Notes: a model not told the origin generated them from the letters alone. Shown: positions 35,539 through 43,928, counted from the first letter of the stretch. The stretch: DNA of 54,938 nt from an uncultured Clostridia bacterium (GCA_934148985.1 CAKPDO010000005.1:1-54938), one strand, 5' to 3'. Numbers and translations: made by a program.

Positions 35539-36453
35539 ATGAAAAATAAAAAAGAACAAATTAAAACAACCAAACAAGAAATTATTGATTACTGGATTCA
35601 ATATATTGACGAATGTGATATGAACTTTGACTGGGCTGAAGCAAACAAAATATGTTGGAGATGTGGATGTGAAAGAAATTTACAACGTTGTCATATAATT
35701 CCAGATTCATTGGGTGGACCAGACAAGCCAAGCAACCTCGTATTATTATGTGCTGAATGCCATGAACAGGCTCCAAATGTTGAAGACAAACAAATTATGT
35801 GGGATTGGATAAAATCTTTTCATTCGCCTTTTTACAATACTTTTTGGCAAACAGAATCTTTTGAAGAATATAAAAGAATTTACAAAAAAAGCTTTTATGA
35901 CGAACTATCTGAAAGAAACATAATTACTGACCATGCAATAATTGAATTTAAAAATTTGAAATGTGGTAGAACATCTTATCATTTTGGTCACCCTTTAGGC
36001 AATATTTCAACATTTGCTGGAAAATATAAAATGATGTTAGATGCATTTGATAAAAAATATCCTAATGGAAAATATAAATCAAATAAAGATATAAGACTTG
36101 AAAAAGATTTTGAAAAATTAACAGAGTCTATTTGTAAACTATCCAAAAAATATAGTTTTTCTGTTTGGGAGGGAAGCACAAAAAATCCGTATTCACTTTC
36201 TATTAGTGCATTTTTCAATTCTAATATTAAAGGAATTTCTATACGAATGTCGAAAGACGGACAATATAAAATGTGTATTACAAATGAGTACAACCCTAAT
36301 TACATTCCAAAATCAAAATATTTAATTGAGCTTGGAAACAATCATGATGTAATTTTAGAAAGAATAGAAAATGAATTAAAACAATATTGTTCTCTATATG
36401 GCTCGCCAGACAATACTTCTAATTACTTTTTTGTAAAACTTCTCACAAAATAA
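35539..36453 (+). CDS. HNH endonuclease domain protein
   Basis: 304 aa. Residues 40-90 form a zinc-bound HNH motif: CWRCGCERNLQRCHIIPDS, then NLVLLCAECHEQAP, with both CxxC pairs and the catalytic histidine. The C-terminal 200 residues contain no domain I recognise. No methyltransferase, phage or transposon gene is adjacent. It may be a stand-alone defence or homing-type nuclease. Start ATG behind TAGGAGG. Confidence 0.8.
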   Translation: MKNKKEQIKTTKQEIIDYWIQYIDECDMNFDWAEANKICWRCGCERNLQRCHIIPDSLGGPDKPSNLVLLCAECHEQAPNVEDKQIMWDWIKSFHSPFYNTFWQTESFEEYKRIYKKSFYDELSERNIITDHAIIEFKNLKCGRTSYHFGHPLGNISTFAGKYKMMLDAFDKKYPNGKYKSNKDIRLEKDFEKLTESICKLSKKYSFSVWEGSTKNPYSLSISAFFNSNIKGISIRMSKDGQYKMCITNEYNPNYIPKSKYLIELGNNHDVILERIENELKQYCSLYGSPDNTSNYFFVKLLTK

Positions 36454-36467
36454 ATATTAAATAAAAT

Positions 36468-36512
36468 GTGAAACAATTTCTAGCATTTTTGCTAGTTTTG
36501 TTTCACATTTTT
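36468..36512. terminator. Bidirectional terminator
   Basis: GTGAAACAA…CTAGC-loop-GCTAG…TTGTTTCAC hairpin between the HNH gene (plus) and the ABC permease (minus). Confidence 0.88.
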
Positions 36513-36579
36513 ATTTTTTCTATAAAGTTAGAAATTATACATGAATATTTTGTATACTATTATGACCACTCACAACCTT

Positions 36580-38634
36580 TTAATTTTTCTCTCTAATAAT
36601 ATTTTTACTACTAAAATAAGTAACTACAAAATACCCGCCATAAATAATAACAATAAACACAGCAGTCATAATAATAGAATTCAAATCAAAACTTACGCCA
36701 CTTGCCTTAAGTATATAATTACTAAACTTAATTCCAAAAATAGAATGAATAATTGCAATCAAAAGTGGAAACATGAAAAATATTCCAATTTGTCTAAATA
36801 AAGCCTTGTTTAAATCTTTTTCATCAACGCCTATTTTTCTAAGCATTTCAAATCTAATAAAATTATCACTAGATTCCGAAAGCTCCTTTAATGCAAGTAT
36901 TGCTGCACAAGAGATTAAGAAAATAATTCCTAAGTATAATCCAATAAATGTAACAATCGCACCTAGCCCAACACTAGAATCTCTAATATCTGATTTTGTA
37001 TTTATAGTTAAATTAGTATTTTTATAATAATCTTTATTTATTAAATCATTTACCATTTCCTCTATTTTATCTGTCTCTTCATTATAATCTGCAACTAAAA
37101 ATTCAAATGTTTTTTTACTATTTACAAATGCACTATCTGGCAAAACAATAAATCCATCATTTATCTTATTACCTGCCATTTCATAAAATCCATCTACACA
37201 TTTATCATATCTAGGTAAATATTCTTTACCATCTATAACTATTTTTGGATTTGTTTTTAGTGCGTCATTCTCCAAATTTACTGACATTTCATAATTTGCT
37301 ACATATGCATATTGATTATCATCTAATGATATTTTTTCCAAGTTCAAACTTTTAACCAATTTATTATAATCACTTAATTTCATTAGTTCTACTTTGTTGT
37401 CATACATTAAAGAAGAATATTTTGACGAAGCATTTTCATAATAATCTCCTAATACACTTTTTAAATTAACTTCATTATTTGTATATATAGCGTATTCTTC
37501 TATATTTTTGAAATATTTTTGATAATCAAAGTCTAATTTATCTAATATTTCTTTTATACTCATCTTTGAACCTTCAATTTGTTCATCAGTATAACCATAA
37601 TCTTTTAATTCCTCATCTACGTCGCATCTTTTGCTTAATTCTACATCTCTTGGTGCATAGCTTTCAAATGACCTATTTAAAGAATTTTTCATAGATAAAG
37701 CACTAGATAATACACATATTGTAATAAATAACATCAAACATATAACTGTCATTGAAAATACTGTTGTGTTGATTTTGCTACTTATTTGTCTTACAGTAAA
37801 ACTATTTAAACCTTTGTAATAAAACTTCTTATTACTTTTTACAATCTTTAAAATAAGTCCAGATAATGACCAGAAAATGAAAAATGTAGATATCGAGCCA
37901 ATTGCTATTATTGCTAACATCCTTTTGTTAGTACTTAAAACTTCATTTATTCCTTTTGTTACAGCATAATAGCTATATCCAAGTGCACAGGCTGATATCA
38001 TAAAAATTATTATACAAAGCCATGGATTTTTCAATTTAACCGCTTCTGACTTTCTGTTTCCATATATCAAATCAATAAGCTTACATTTACTAATATTAAA
38101 TGTATTAAAAATAATAACAACCAAATACATAATACCAAAATAAATTAAAGTCTTAATACATGCACTTTCTGAAAATACAAATTTAAATTTAGTCATATCT
38201 GCCTCAAACATATCTGCAACCACAACACTCATAAATTGTGATAAAACTGTTCCTGCAAGTAAACCAACTGTTAGTGATATTATACCAATAAATAAAGTTT
38301 CAAAAAACAAAATAAGTGATATCTTCCTCTTGCTCATTCCAAGAGTCATATAAACCCCAAATTCTTTTTTTCTTCTCTTCATTAAAAATCTACTAGCATA
38401 AATAATTAAAAACGCCAAAATAAATGATACAAATACACTAACTCCTGATAGAATTGGAGTCATAAGTTCCAAAATTTCTGAAGTTGATTTTGAAACAGTC
38501 ATCATAGCCGTTTGGCTTCCTATTGAGTTAAATACATAAAATATTGCAACACCTAAAATAAGTGTGAAAAAATAGATGGCATAATCTTTCATACTTTTCT
38601 TGATGTTTTTTAATGATAATTTAAAGAGCATCAT
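36580..38634 (-). CDS. BceB-like ABC transporter permease
   Basis: 684 aa FtsX-family permease with ten membrane helices and a large extracellular domain between helices 7 and 8 (about residues 310-560), the layout of BceB/VraG peptide-sensing transporters. Begins MMLFKLSLKNIKKSMKDYAIYFFTL, with KEFGVYMTLGMSKRKI after helix 2. It overlaps the ATPase gene by 14 nt. It would detect and detoxify peptide antibiotics that bind lipid II cycle intermediates, and signal to the BceS-like kinase. Confidence 0.93.
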   Translation of the reverse strand: MMLFKLSLKNIKKSMKDYAIYFFTLILGVAIFYVFNSIGSQTAMMTVSKSTSEILELMTPILSGVSVFVSFILAFLIIYASRFLMKRRKKEFGVYMTLGMSKRKISLILFFETLFIGIISLTVGLLAGTVLSQFMSVVVADMFEADMTKFKFVFSESACIKTLIYFGIMYLVVIIFNTFNISKCKLIDLIYGNRKSEAVKLKNPWLCIIIFMISACALGYSYYAVTKGINEVLSTNKRMLAIIAIGSISTFFIFWSLSGLILKIVKSNKKFYYKGLNSFTVRQISSKINTTVFSMTVICLMLFITICVLSSALSMKNSLNRSFESYAPRDVELSKRCDVDEELKDYGYTDEQIEGSKMSIKEILDKLDFDYQKYFKNIEEYAIYTNNEVNLKSVLGDYYENASSKYSSLMYDNKVELMKLSDYNKLVKSLNLEKISLDDNQYAYVANYEMSVNLENDALKTNPKIVIDGKEYLPRYDKCVDGFYEMAGNKINDGFIVLPDSAFVNSKKTFEFLVADYNEETDKIEEMVNDLINKDYYKNTNLTINTKSDIRDSSVGLGAIVTFIGLYLGIIFLISCAAILALKELSESSDNFIRFEMLRKIGVDEKDLNKALFRQIGIFFMFPLLIAIIHSIFGIKFSNYILKASGVSFDLNSIIMTAVFIVIIYGGYFVVTYFSSKNIIREKN

Positions 38635-39388
38635 TTAAATCCCCACCTAGCAATGTTACAACATCTATAATTTTATCAAAAAATTCTTTTCTTGTGTCTA
38701 GTCCTCTATGTATTTCATTAAAAATTTTGCCATCTTTGATAAATATAACGCGTGTTGCATAACTTGCTGTAAATGCATCATGTGTAACCATTAAGATTGT
38801 TGCTTTAATAACTTCATTTAAAAATCCAAATTTCTCAAGTAACATTTTTGATGATTTTGAGTCTAATGCTCCTGTTGGCTCGTCTGCTAAAATTAATTTA
38901 GGATTTGTAACAATTGCTCTTGCACTTGCTACTCTTTGCTTTTGTCCTCCACTCATTTGGTATGGATATTTATTTAGTACACTTTCAATATCTAGCTCTT
39001 TTGATACTTTTTTAATTCTTTGGTCAATTTCTTTTGAATTTGTGTTTTGTATAGATAATGCTAAAGCTATGTTCTCATATGCTGTTAATGTATCTAATAA
39101 ATTAAAGTCTTGGAATATAAATCCTAGTTCTTCCCTTCTGAATTTGTTTAAAGCATTTCCTTTTAGTTTTGTTATGTCTTCTCCTGCTACATAAATATGA
39201 CCTGATGTTACTTTGTCTATTGTAGATATACAATTTAAAAGTGTTGTTTTTCCTGAGCCACTTGCTCCCATTATTGCGACAAATTCTCCTGTTTTTACCT
39301 CAAATGATATATTGTCAATCGCTTTTGTAAGGCTTGATTTGTTGCCGTAATATTTTTCGATTTTTTCAATTTTTAAAATACTTTCCAT
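38621..39388 (-). CDS. BceA-like ABC transporter ATPase
   Basis: 255 aa. Walker A GASGSGKTTLLN, Q-loop FIFQDFNLLD, signature YQMSGGQKQRVASARA, Walker B LILADEPTGALDS and H-loop VTHD. Forms the transporter with the downstream permease. Preceded by -10 TACAAT and by the BceR-type box at 39462-39475. Confidence 0.95.
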   Translation of the reverse strand: MESILKIEKIEKYYGNKSSLTKAIDNISFEVKTGEFVAIMGASGSGKTTLLNCISTIDKVTSGHIYVAGEDITKLKGNALNKFRREELGFIFQDFNLLDTLTAYENIALALSIQNTNSKEIDQRIKKVSKELDIESVLNKYPYQMSGGQKQRVASARAIVTNPKLILADEPTGALDSKSSKMLLEKFGFLNEVIKATILMVTHDAFTASYATRVIFIKDGKIFNEIHRGLDTRKEFFDKIIDVVTLLGGDLNDAL

Positions 39389-39461
39389 ATTTTTTCCTTC
39401 CTTTCTTGCCTTATTGTACGATATTTTTGAGGAGTTGTCGTTAGTTTAATATTACAGTAGG

Positions 39462-39475
39462 TTACAGTTTTGTAA
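39462..39475 (-). promoter_or_regulatory. BceR-type response-regulator box before bceAB
   Basis: TTACAAAACTGTAA on the coding strand, nearly the same as the box before the response-regulator gene (42053-42066). Located about 45 bp upstream of the -10 TACAAT of the ABC operon. Confidence 0.75.
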
Positions 39476-39479
39476 GGTA

Positions 39480-40013
39480 TTAATCCTTTTTATATTCTTT
39501 ACCTTTTTCTTCTAATAATTTAAAATTGCAACTTAGCTCTTTATAAAATTTTGCCATTTTACCTTTGCTATTGCTACTAACTATATTGTAAATTTTTTCT
39601 GCTTTTTCCATAATTTTCGTCTTATTCTCTGGTTTGTTTATATATGAATACTGTTCTGAAAGTAACCTTCTATATCCATAGCTTTTACTTTTTATGTCTA
39701 ATAAACATATACTTTCTTGTGGTACAGGTATCATGTCAGAAAACCTAATTATTCCTAAATCATTTTTATTTTTAGAATTTATTATTTTAAAAAATGTTAA
39801 ATTATCTTTATATGTCTTATGCTTAACTTTAGGAGAAAATAAAGGTGCAAAATAGTAATGTTCTTCAACAATAATTACTACTCCTATATATGGTCTTTTT
39901 TCATTTTTGTTATATGCAATATGTTTATCAAATTCGCTTAAATATTCAATATAATCATCATCTATAATATAAAAATTTAATTTTCCTAATTTTATTTTCT
40001 TTGTATCTTTCAT
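39480..40013 (-). CDS. Type III toxin, ToxN/AbiQ family (system 1)
   Basis: 177 aa endoribonuclease of the ToxN/AbiQ fold: KLNFYIIDDDYIEYLSEFD at the N-terminus, RPYIGVVI, YYFAPLFSPKVKH, IIRFSDMIPVPQE and a C-terminal LLSEQYSYIN…CNFKLLEEK. Such toxins cleave RNA and are held inactive by repeats of a small RNA encoded just upstream. Here the repeats lie at 40065-40231, with an attenuator hairpin between. System 1 sits between the sensor kinase and the ABC genes of the Bce module. Ribosome-binding GAGGAGGAATAG precedes ATG. Confidence 0.9.
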   Translation of the reverse strand: MKDTKKIKLGKLNFYIIDDDYIEYLSEFDKHIAYNKNEKRPYIGVVIIVEEHYYFAPLFSPKVKHKTYKDNLTFFKIINSKNKNDLGIIRFSDMIPVPQESICLLDIKSKSYGYRRLLSEQYSYINKPENKTKIMEKAEKIYNIVSSNSKGKMAKFYKELSCNFKLLEEKGKEYKKD

Positions 40014-40032
40014 CTATTCCTCCTCAAAAATA

Positions 40033-40068
40033 AATTAAGAGGATACTTTAAATAAGTACCCCCTTAAA
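40033..40068 (-). terminator. Attenuator between antitoxin repeats and toxin 1
   Basis: TTAAGGGGGTACTT … AAGTATCCTCTTAA hairpin followed by a T-rich run. Type III systems use such a partial terminator to make more antitoxin RNA than toxin mRNA. Confidence 0.85.
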
Positions 40069-40231
40069 TTTTTCCAAAAACTCGTTTATAGTTAAACTAA
40101 AGGCTCGTTTCTAACCTAATGTTCAATAGGATATTCGTTTATAAGATTTTCCTCTTAAAGGCTCATATCTAACCTAATGTTTAAATTTACACATGTTTAT
40201 GAAGTAAATCAAAGGTTTGTGTAACCTAATT
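40065..40231 (-). ncRNA. Type III antitoxin RNA repeats (ToxI-like, system 1)
   Basis: Three degenerate tandem units on the minus strand, each starting ATTAGGTTA and containing …GAGCCTTT… and ATAAACGA. Unit starts (plus-strand) at 40230, 40178 and 40120, i.e. 52 and 58 nt apart. Each unit would fold into a pseudoknot that binds one ToxN. The long, unequal units are unlike the 34-36-nt repeats of most ToxI. Confidence 0.75.
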
Positions 40232-40312
40232 TATTTGATAAATTAACTTATCAATATTAGTATATTCATTATATACCATTTTATTTACTAAATCAATACT
40301 TTTTTAAACTTT

Positions 40313-41335
40313 TTATTTCATCCCCAGTTTATAAAAATCATTCTTTCCAAAAGCAATTACAACTCTAGTAAAATTTCCCGCTTCTGACTCAATCTCAATT
40401 CTATGTCCTAATTTTGTACAAAGCTTTTTTGCAATATAAAGACCCATTCCAGTAGACTTAGACTTTTCTCTTCCATTTTCACCAGTAAAGCACTTATCAA
40501 AAACCTGTCCTAAATCATTTTTAGGTATTCCAATGCCATTATCTTCAATAAAAAGCTTCACCGAATTTGTGTTCTCGTAAGTTTTAATTTTGATATAAGA
40601 ATTTATATTGTCTCTTTTATACTTAATAGAATTATTTATAATCTGATTTAATATAAATTCCAACCACTTACTATCTGTTAAAACTTTTTCCTCACTTACA
40701 TCTACAATTAAATCTACATTATTTTCAAGCAAGTCATCTTTATTTTTTAAAGCTACATTTTTTATAATATCATTTAAACTAGTTTCTTTTATAATATAAT
40801 CTTTTTCCGCGTTTTCACTTCTTACGTAATACAAAATTTGGTCTATGTAATCATCTAGTTTTCTAATCTGCTTTACATATTTACTATCTAATGAATTTTT
40901 ATGATTATGATTTAACAGAACAAGACTCGAAATTGGTATTTTAACTTCGTGTATCCACATTTCTACATATTCTTTAAAATCAGCTATACTTAAACTATAT
41001 TCTTTTACATTTTCTATCATAGATTTGTTTATCTCATAAAGTGTTTGATAAAATATCTTTCCCTCATAAAAGTCTGGTTTATTTATCATTTCTAATACTA
41101 AATATTTTTTATCTAATCCATCTACTGTTTGTACAAGATTATTATAAAACTTTTGTTTTCTTAAATAATCAATTGCAATAATAGCTACATACATAACCCC
41201 AAATACAAAACTTATTGCAATTATCAATGGTTTACCTACTTTGAAAGCTTTTAGGAATAATATTGTAGCTATATAACCTAAAGCAAAAACTATTGTCTGT
41301 GGTAATTTATCAAACAAATATTCTTTTATTTTCAT
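40313..41335 (-). CDS. BceS-like intramembrane-sensing histidine kinase
   Basis: 340 aa. Two membrane helices close together at the N-terminus (TIVFALGYIATILFLKAF, LIIAISFVFGVMYVAIIAI) with almost no extracellular loop, the hallmark of BceS-type kinases that listen to their ABC transporter. DHp-box MWIHEVKIPISSL with the phospho-histidine, N-box NQIINNSIKYKR, and G-boxes DNGIGIPKND and STGMGLYIAKKL. Its start overlaps the response-regulator stop by 4 nt. Confidence 0.93.
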   Translation of the reverse strand: MKIKEYLFDKLPQTIVFALGYIATILFLKAFKVGKPLIIAISFVFGVMYVAIIAIDYLRKQKFYNNLVQTVDGLDKKYLVLEMINKPDFYEGKIFYQTLYEINKSMIENVKEYSLSIADFKEYVEMWIHEVKIPISSLVLLNHNHKNSLDSKYVKQIRKLDDYIDQILYYVRSENAEKDYIIKETSLNDIIKNVALKNKDDLLENNVDLIVDVSEEKVLTDSKWLEFILNQIINNSIKYKRDNINSYIKIKTYENTNSVKLFIEDNGIGIPKNDLGQVFDKCFTGENGREKSKSTGMGLYIAKKLCTKLGHRIEIESEAGNFTRVVIAFGKNDFYKLGMK

Positions 41336-41994
41336 AATAACTTATACCCTTGTCCTTTTCTGGTTTCTATTACATCTTTTAATCCAAATGCCTCTAGTTT
41401 GGTCCTTAGCCTACTTATATTTACGGTTAAAGCATTATCATTTATAAATTCATTGTTATTCCATAAATCTGTCATTAAATCATCTCTTGTTACAATTTTA
41501 CCTCTATTTGCTAGTAGATATGTAAAAACTATCATTTCGTTTTTGGTTAATTCCAAATTTTTGTTTTCTTTGCTTAATGTTCCTTTTGATGGATTTACTA
41601 AAATATCATCATATTTTAAATCGTCTATTGATTGTTCTAGCCTTCTAAATATATTTTGAATTCTTAGTAGTAATATAGTTGGATTATATGGCTTTGTTAT
41701 ATAGTCATCTGCTCCATATGATATTGATAGTGCTTCGTCTATTTCTCCGCTTCTACTTGTTACCATTATTATTGGTACATTTGATTTTTTTCTAATTTCT
41801 TTTAGTAAAATTTCTCCATTTATTTTTGGTAGGTTTATATCTAGTAAAATTAGGTCTGCTTTTTCTTTTAATATATTTTCTTTGCTATTTGTAAAATCTT
41901 TTAAGATTGTTGCTTCATAGCCTGAATTTTGAAGTAGTTTTTGAAGTTCTAGACTTATTGTTGTTTCGTCTTCTACTATTAGGATTTTTTTCAT
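41332..41994 (-). CDS. BceR-like OmpR-family response regulator
   Basis: 220 aa: receiver domain with IVEDE, phospho-acceptor aspartate in ADLILLDINLPKING, VTSRSGEID and YITKPYNPTILLLRI; winged-helix C-terminal domain ending VIETRKGQGYKLL. It should bind the TTACAA-type boxes before its own gene and before bceAB. No CGG codon is used. Confidence 0.95.
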   Translation of the reverse strand: MKKILIVEDETTISLELQKLLQNSGYEATILKDFTNSKENILKEKADLILLDINLPKINGEILLKEIRKKSNVPIIMVTSRSGEIDEALSISYGADDYITKPYNPTILLLRIQNIFRRLEQSIDDLKYDDILVNPSKGTLSKENKNLELTKNEMIVFTYLLANRGKIVTRDDLMTDLWNNNEFINDNALTVNISRLRTKLEAFGLKDVIETRKGQGYKLL

Positions 41995-42024
41995 TTTGAT
42001 TTTCTCCTTTCACTGGATATGTAT

Positions 42025-42066
42025 ATTATAACATATATTTGGAGATTTTATATTACAATTTTGTAA
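42025..42066 (-). promoter_or_regulatory. bceRS promoter with BceR-type box
   Basis: -10 TATAAT (42025-42030 reversed) and, 22 bp upstream, the palindrome TTACAAAATTGTAA (42053-42066), matching the box before bceAB except one base. This suggests autoregulation. Confidence 0.75.
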
Positions 42067-42079
42067 GATTAATCTGCCA

Positions 42080-42172
42080 TTTTCACATTTTTGGGAGATA
42101 ATTTTTGAATTTTTTCACGTTTTTTGGAGATGTTTTTCGTATTTTTTCACAAAAATTGGAGATAGGATGTAA
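42080..42172 (-). repeat. 32-bp tandem repeat array upstream of bceRS
   Basis: Almost three units with a 32-bp period, each carrying TTTTCAC then GGAGAT on the plus strand (starts at 42080, 42112 and 42144). It resembles a type III antitoxin array in unit length but no toxin gene follows; it may instead be repeated regulator sites. Confidence 0.7.
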
Positions 42173-42204
42173 AAATCCCCTTCTTCAATTAATATTATAT
42201 TCAA

Positions 42205-42375
42205 TTATTCTTCAGAAAAATCTTTTCTTTTTCCTTCTTCTATCTCTCCATAAAGTTTTATTTTGTAGTCTAGTCTTTCTAAAGTTTCACTAATATTTTT
42301 TTGCTTTTCTACTAATTTTTCTCTTTGTTCTTCTAATAGCTTTTTTCTTGCTTCTCTTGTTCCTCCTAATCTTTT
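42205..42375 (-). pseudogene. 3' remnant of a MerR-family regulator gene
   Basis: Open frame of about 55 codons with no start, reading KKLLEEQREKLVEKQKN, ETLERLDYKIKLYGEIEEG, ending at TAA 42205-42207. This is the C-terminal coiled-coil of MerR-type regulators. The DNA-binding N-terminal part is missing, and the fragment abuts the stop of toxin 2. It is probably the scar of an insertion or deletion. Confidence 0.65.
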
Positions 42376-42875
42376 ACTTTATATTCTATACATTTTTTCT
42401 CTAATAATTTAAAATTGCAACATCTTTTCATTATATTTTCGGGTAATTTTCCATCGTTATATAAATTATATAATTTAAAAGATTTATTTCTTACTTGATA
42501 ATAATTTGCATTTAGCCATTCTAATTGTTCTTTTAATAATTTTTGATACTTGAATTCTGACATTGTTAACGTTTCTTTGTTTAGTTCTACCAAAGAATAA
42601 TTATTCTTGTTAACTGGTATCATATTATTAAAATTGACAGCACCTAATTCTCCATTTTTAATTTTAAAGAAATCTACAGTATTTTTCATTTTCTTGTGCT
42701 TCTCCTTTGGACTGGATAATGGCGCAAAATATTCACATTCATCTATTTTAAATAAAATTCCTATAAAAGGTCTCAATTCTTTTTCATATTTGTTGTATGA
42801 AACCTTATCATCAAATTCTCTTAAATAATCACAGTAATCCGAACTAACTCTTACAATTTTTAGATTTAAAATCAT
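42366..42875 (-). CDS. Type III toxin, ToxN/AbiQ family (system 2)
   Basis: 169 aa, homologous to toxin 1 in order of motifs: LKIVRVSSDYCDYLREFD, LRPFIGILFKID, YFAPLSSPKEKHKKM, VNFNNMIPVN, KYQKLLKEQLEWLN and CNFKLLEKK. The two proteins are clearly diverged, and their antitoxin RNAs are unrelated in sequence, so they are separate systems. Preceded by AAGGAGGAATTTGTC and by its antitoxin repeats at 42968-43110. The stop overlaps a decayed merR gene. Confidence 0.9.
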   Translation of the reverse strand: MILNLKIVRVSSDYCDYLREFDDKVSYNKYEKELRPFIGILFKIDECEYFAPLSSPKEKHKKMKNTVDFFKIKNGELGAVNFNNMIPVNKNNYSLVELNKETLTMSEFKYQKLLKEQLEWLNANYYQVRNKSFKLYNLYNDGKLPENIMKRCCNFKLLEKKCIEYKVKD

Positions 42876-42921
42876 GACAAATTCCTCCTTAAAGTTCTAT
42901 AATTATATAACAAATATGCCT

Positions 42922-42963
42922 AAAAATCAATAAAAGATTAGAGTTTTATCCCTAATCTTACTT
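42922..42963 (-). terminator. Attenuator between antitoxin repeats and toxin 2
   Basis: AAGATTAG … CTAATCTT hairpin followed by T-rich DNA, in the place where type III systems have a leaky terminator. Confidence 0.85.
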
Positions 42964-42967
42964 TTTC

Positions 42968-43110
42968 AAGTTCCAACTTTATGGCTGGAAACACCGCTTT
43001 TTTAAGTTCCAATTTATGGCTGGATTCACCGCTTTTTTAAGTTCCAATTTTTCGGCTGGATTCACCGCTTTTTTAAGTTCCAATTTTTCGGCTGGATTCA
43101 CCGCTTTTTT
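42968..43110 (-). ncRNA. Type III antitoxin RNA repeats (ToxI-like, system 2)
   Basis: Four tandem units of 36, 35, 36 and 36 bp starting (plus strand) at 42968, 43004, 43039 and 43075. The RNA unit reads AAAAAAGCGGTGAATCCAGC then CGAAAAATTGGAACTT. The A-rich 5' end and two short GC-pairs fit a ToxI pseudoknot, and the unit length equals that of classical ToxIN. Differences lie mainly in the central CGAAAAA/CATAAA part. Confidence 0.9.
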
Positions 43111-43175
43111 TATGCTATTTGTATAGCAATAATATTATATGTAAATTTTATAAATTTATTGCCTTACGCATCTTT

Positions 43176-43204
43176 AATATAACATATTTGACTAAAATAA
43201 TCAA
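43176..43204 (-). promoter_or_regulatory. Promoter for toxin-antitoxin system 2
   Basis: -35 TTGATT, 17-nt spacer, -10 TATATT on the minus strand, about 65 bp before the first repeat unit. Confidence 0.65.
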
Positions 43205-43275
43205 TATTTTTTTGTATTTTCATCATTAAAGAATACCAAATTTTCTTAAAATCTAAATAAATTCACCATTTTTTA

Positions 43276-43797
43276 TTAATTAGAGTTTAATTCTTTAATT
43301 TTATACAATTCTTTCAAAGGTACATTATTTTTACTAGCAGCCTCTTTTATGCTTTCATATTCTGGATAAACATAAATTTTCCCATCATTCTCCACTTTTT
43401 TAACTTTGATTTTGCCATATTCCGTATCAATTTCATCCAACTCTCTCTTTAAAGCAGTTCTATACTCATATCTATATCTAATGCCAATTGTTGTAGTTTC
43501 TCTAAAAACAATCTTTTTTATTACAAACATATTTTCTTTTTTACATACAACAGTCATTCTATAAGCTGGCCTATTTTTCTTCATGTAAATTGGAGTGAAA
43601 AATACATCTAAAGCACCATTTTTAAACAACAATTCTTGTGTATACCCTAATATCTCACCACAGCAATCATCAATATTAGTTTCCATTACAACAATATCTT
43701 CATTTGGCTTTTCTATTTCTCCATAATACACTTTTAATACATTTGGTATTTTCAAATCTTTTGAACCGCTTCCCCATCCGATTTTTTCTGTTACCAT
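43276..43797 (-). pseudogene. larC: larC, 3' part only (nickel-pincer cofactor protein)
   Basis: 174 aa equal to the C-terminal (LarC2) half: MVTEKIGWGSGSKDL, MVTNIDDCCGEILGY-like METNIDDCCGEILG, RPAYRMTVVCKKE, TTTIGIRYR, and KIYVYPEYES. LarC inserts nickel into the lactate racemase cofactor; full proteins are about 400 aa. The frame continues nine codons upstream of this ATG with family-like sequence (FTFLPE) to a stop, after which DNA is unrelated. No larB or larE is nearby. Known lar operons can encode LarC as two parts, but the missing 5' part here makes a remnant more likely. Confidence 0.7.
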
Positions 43798-43854
43798 TTC
43801 AGGAAGAAAAGTGAATTTTTGTTAAATAAAATGTGAAAAATTTTTTTCAATGCC

Positions 43855-43900
43855 AAAAATAACACAAAATCAAAAAATATTGGTTTTGTGTTATTTTCTA
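43855..43900 (-). terminator. Terminator after the zinc-ribbon gene
   Basis: AAATAACACAAAA … TTTTGTGTTATTTT hairpin; also separates it from the larC remnant. Confidence 0.85.
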
Positions 43901-43928
43901 CATATTAGTTTCTTATTCGAAACATTTA

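Noticed and set aside
42968..43110. CRISPR array because of regular 36-bp repeats
   Set aside because: Units are directly adjacent with no spacers and lie before a ToxN gene with a terminator, so they are a type III antitoxin.
43276..43797. larC shortened by a CGG shift like the other genes
   Set aside because: No CGG lies at the break; the frame meets an ordinary stop and the upstream DNA is unrelated.
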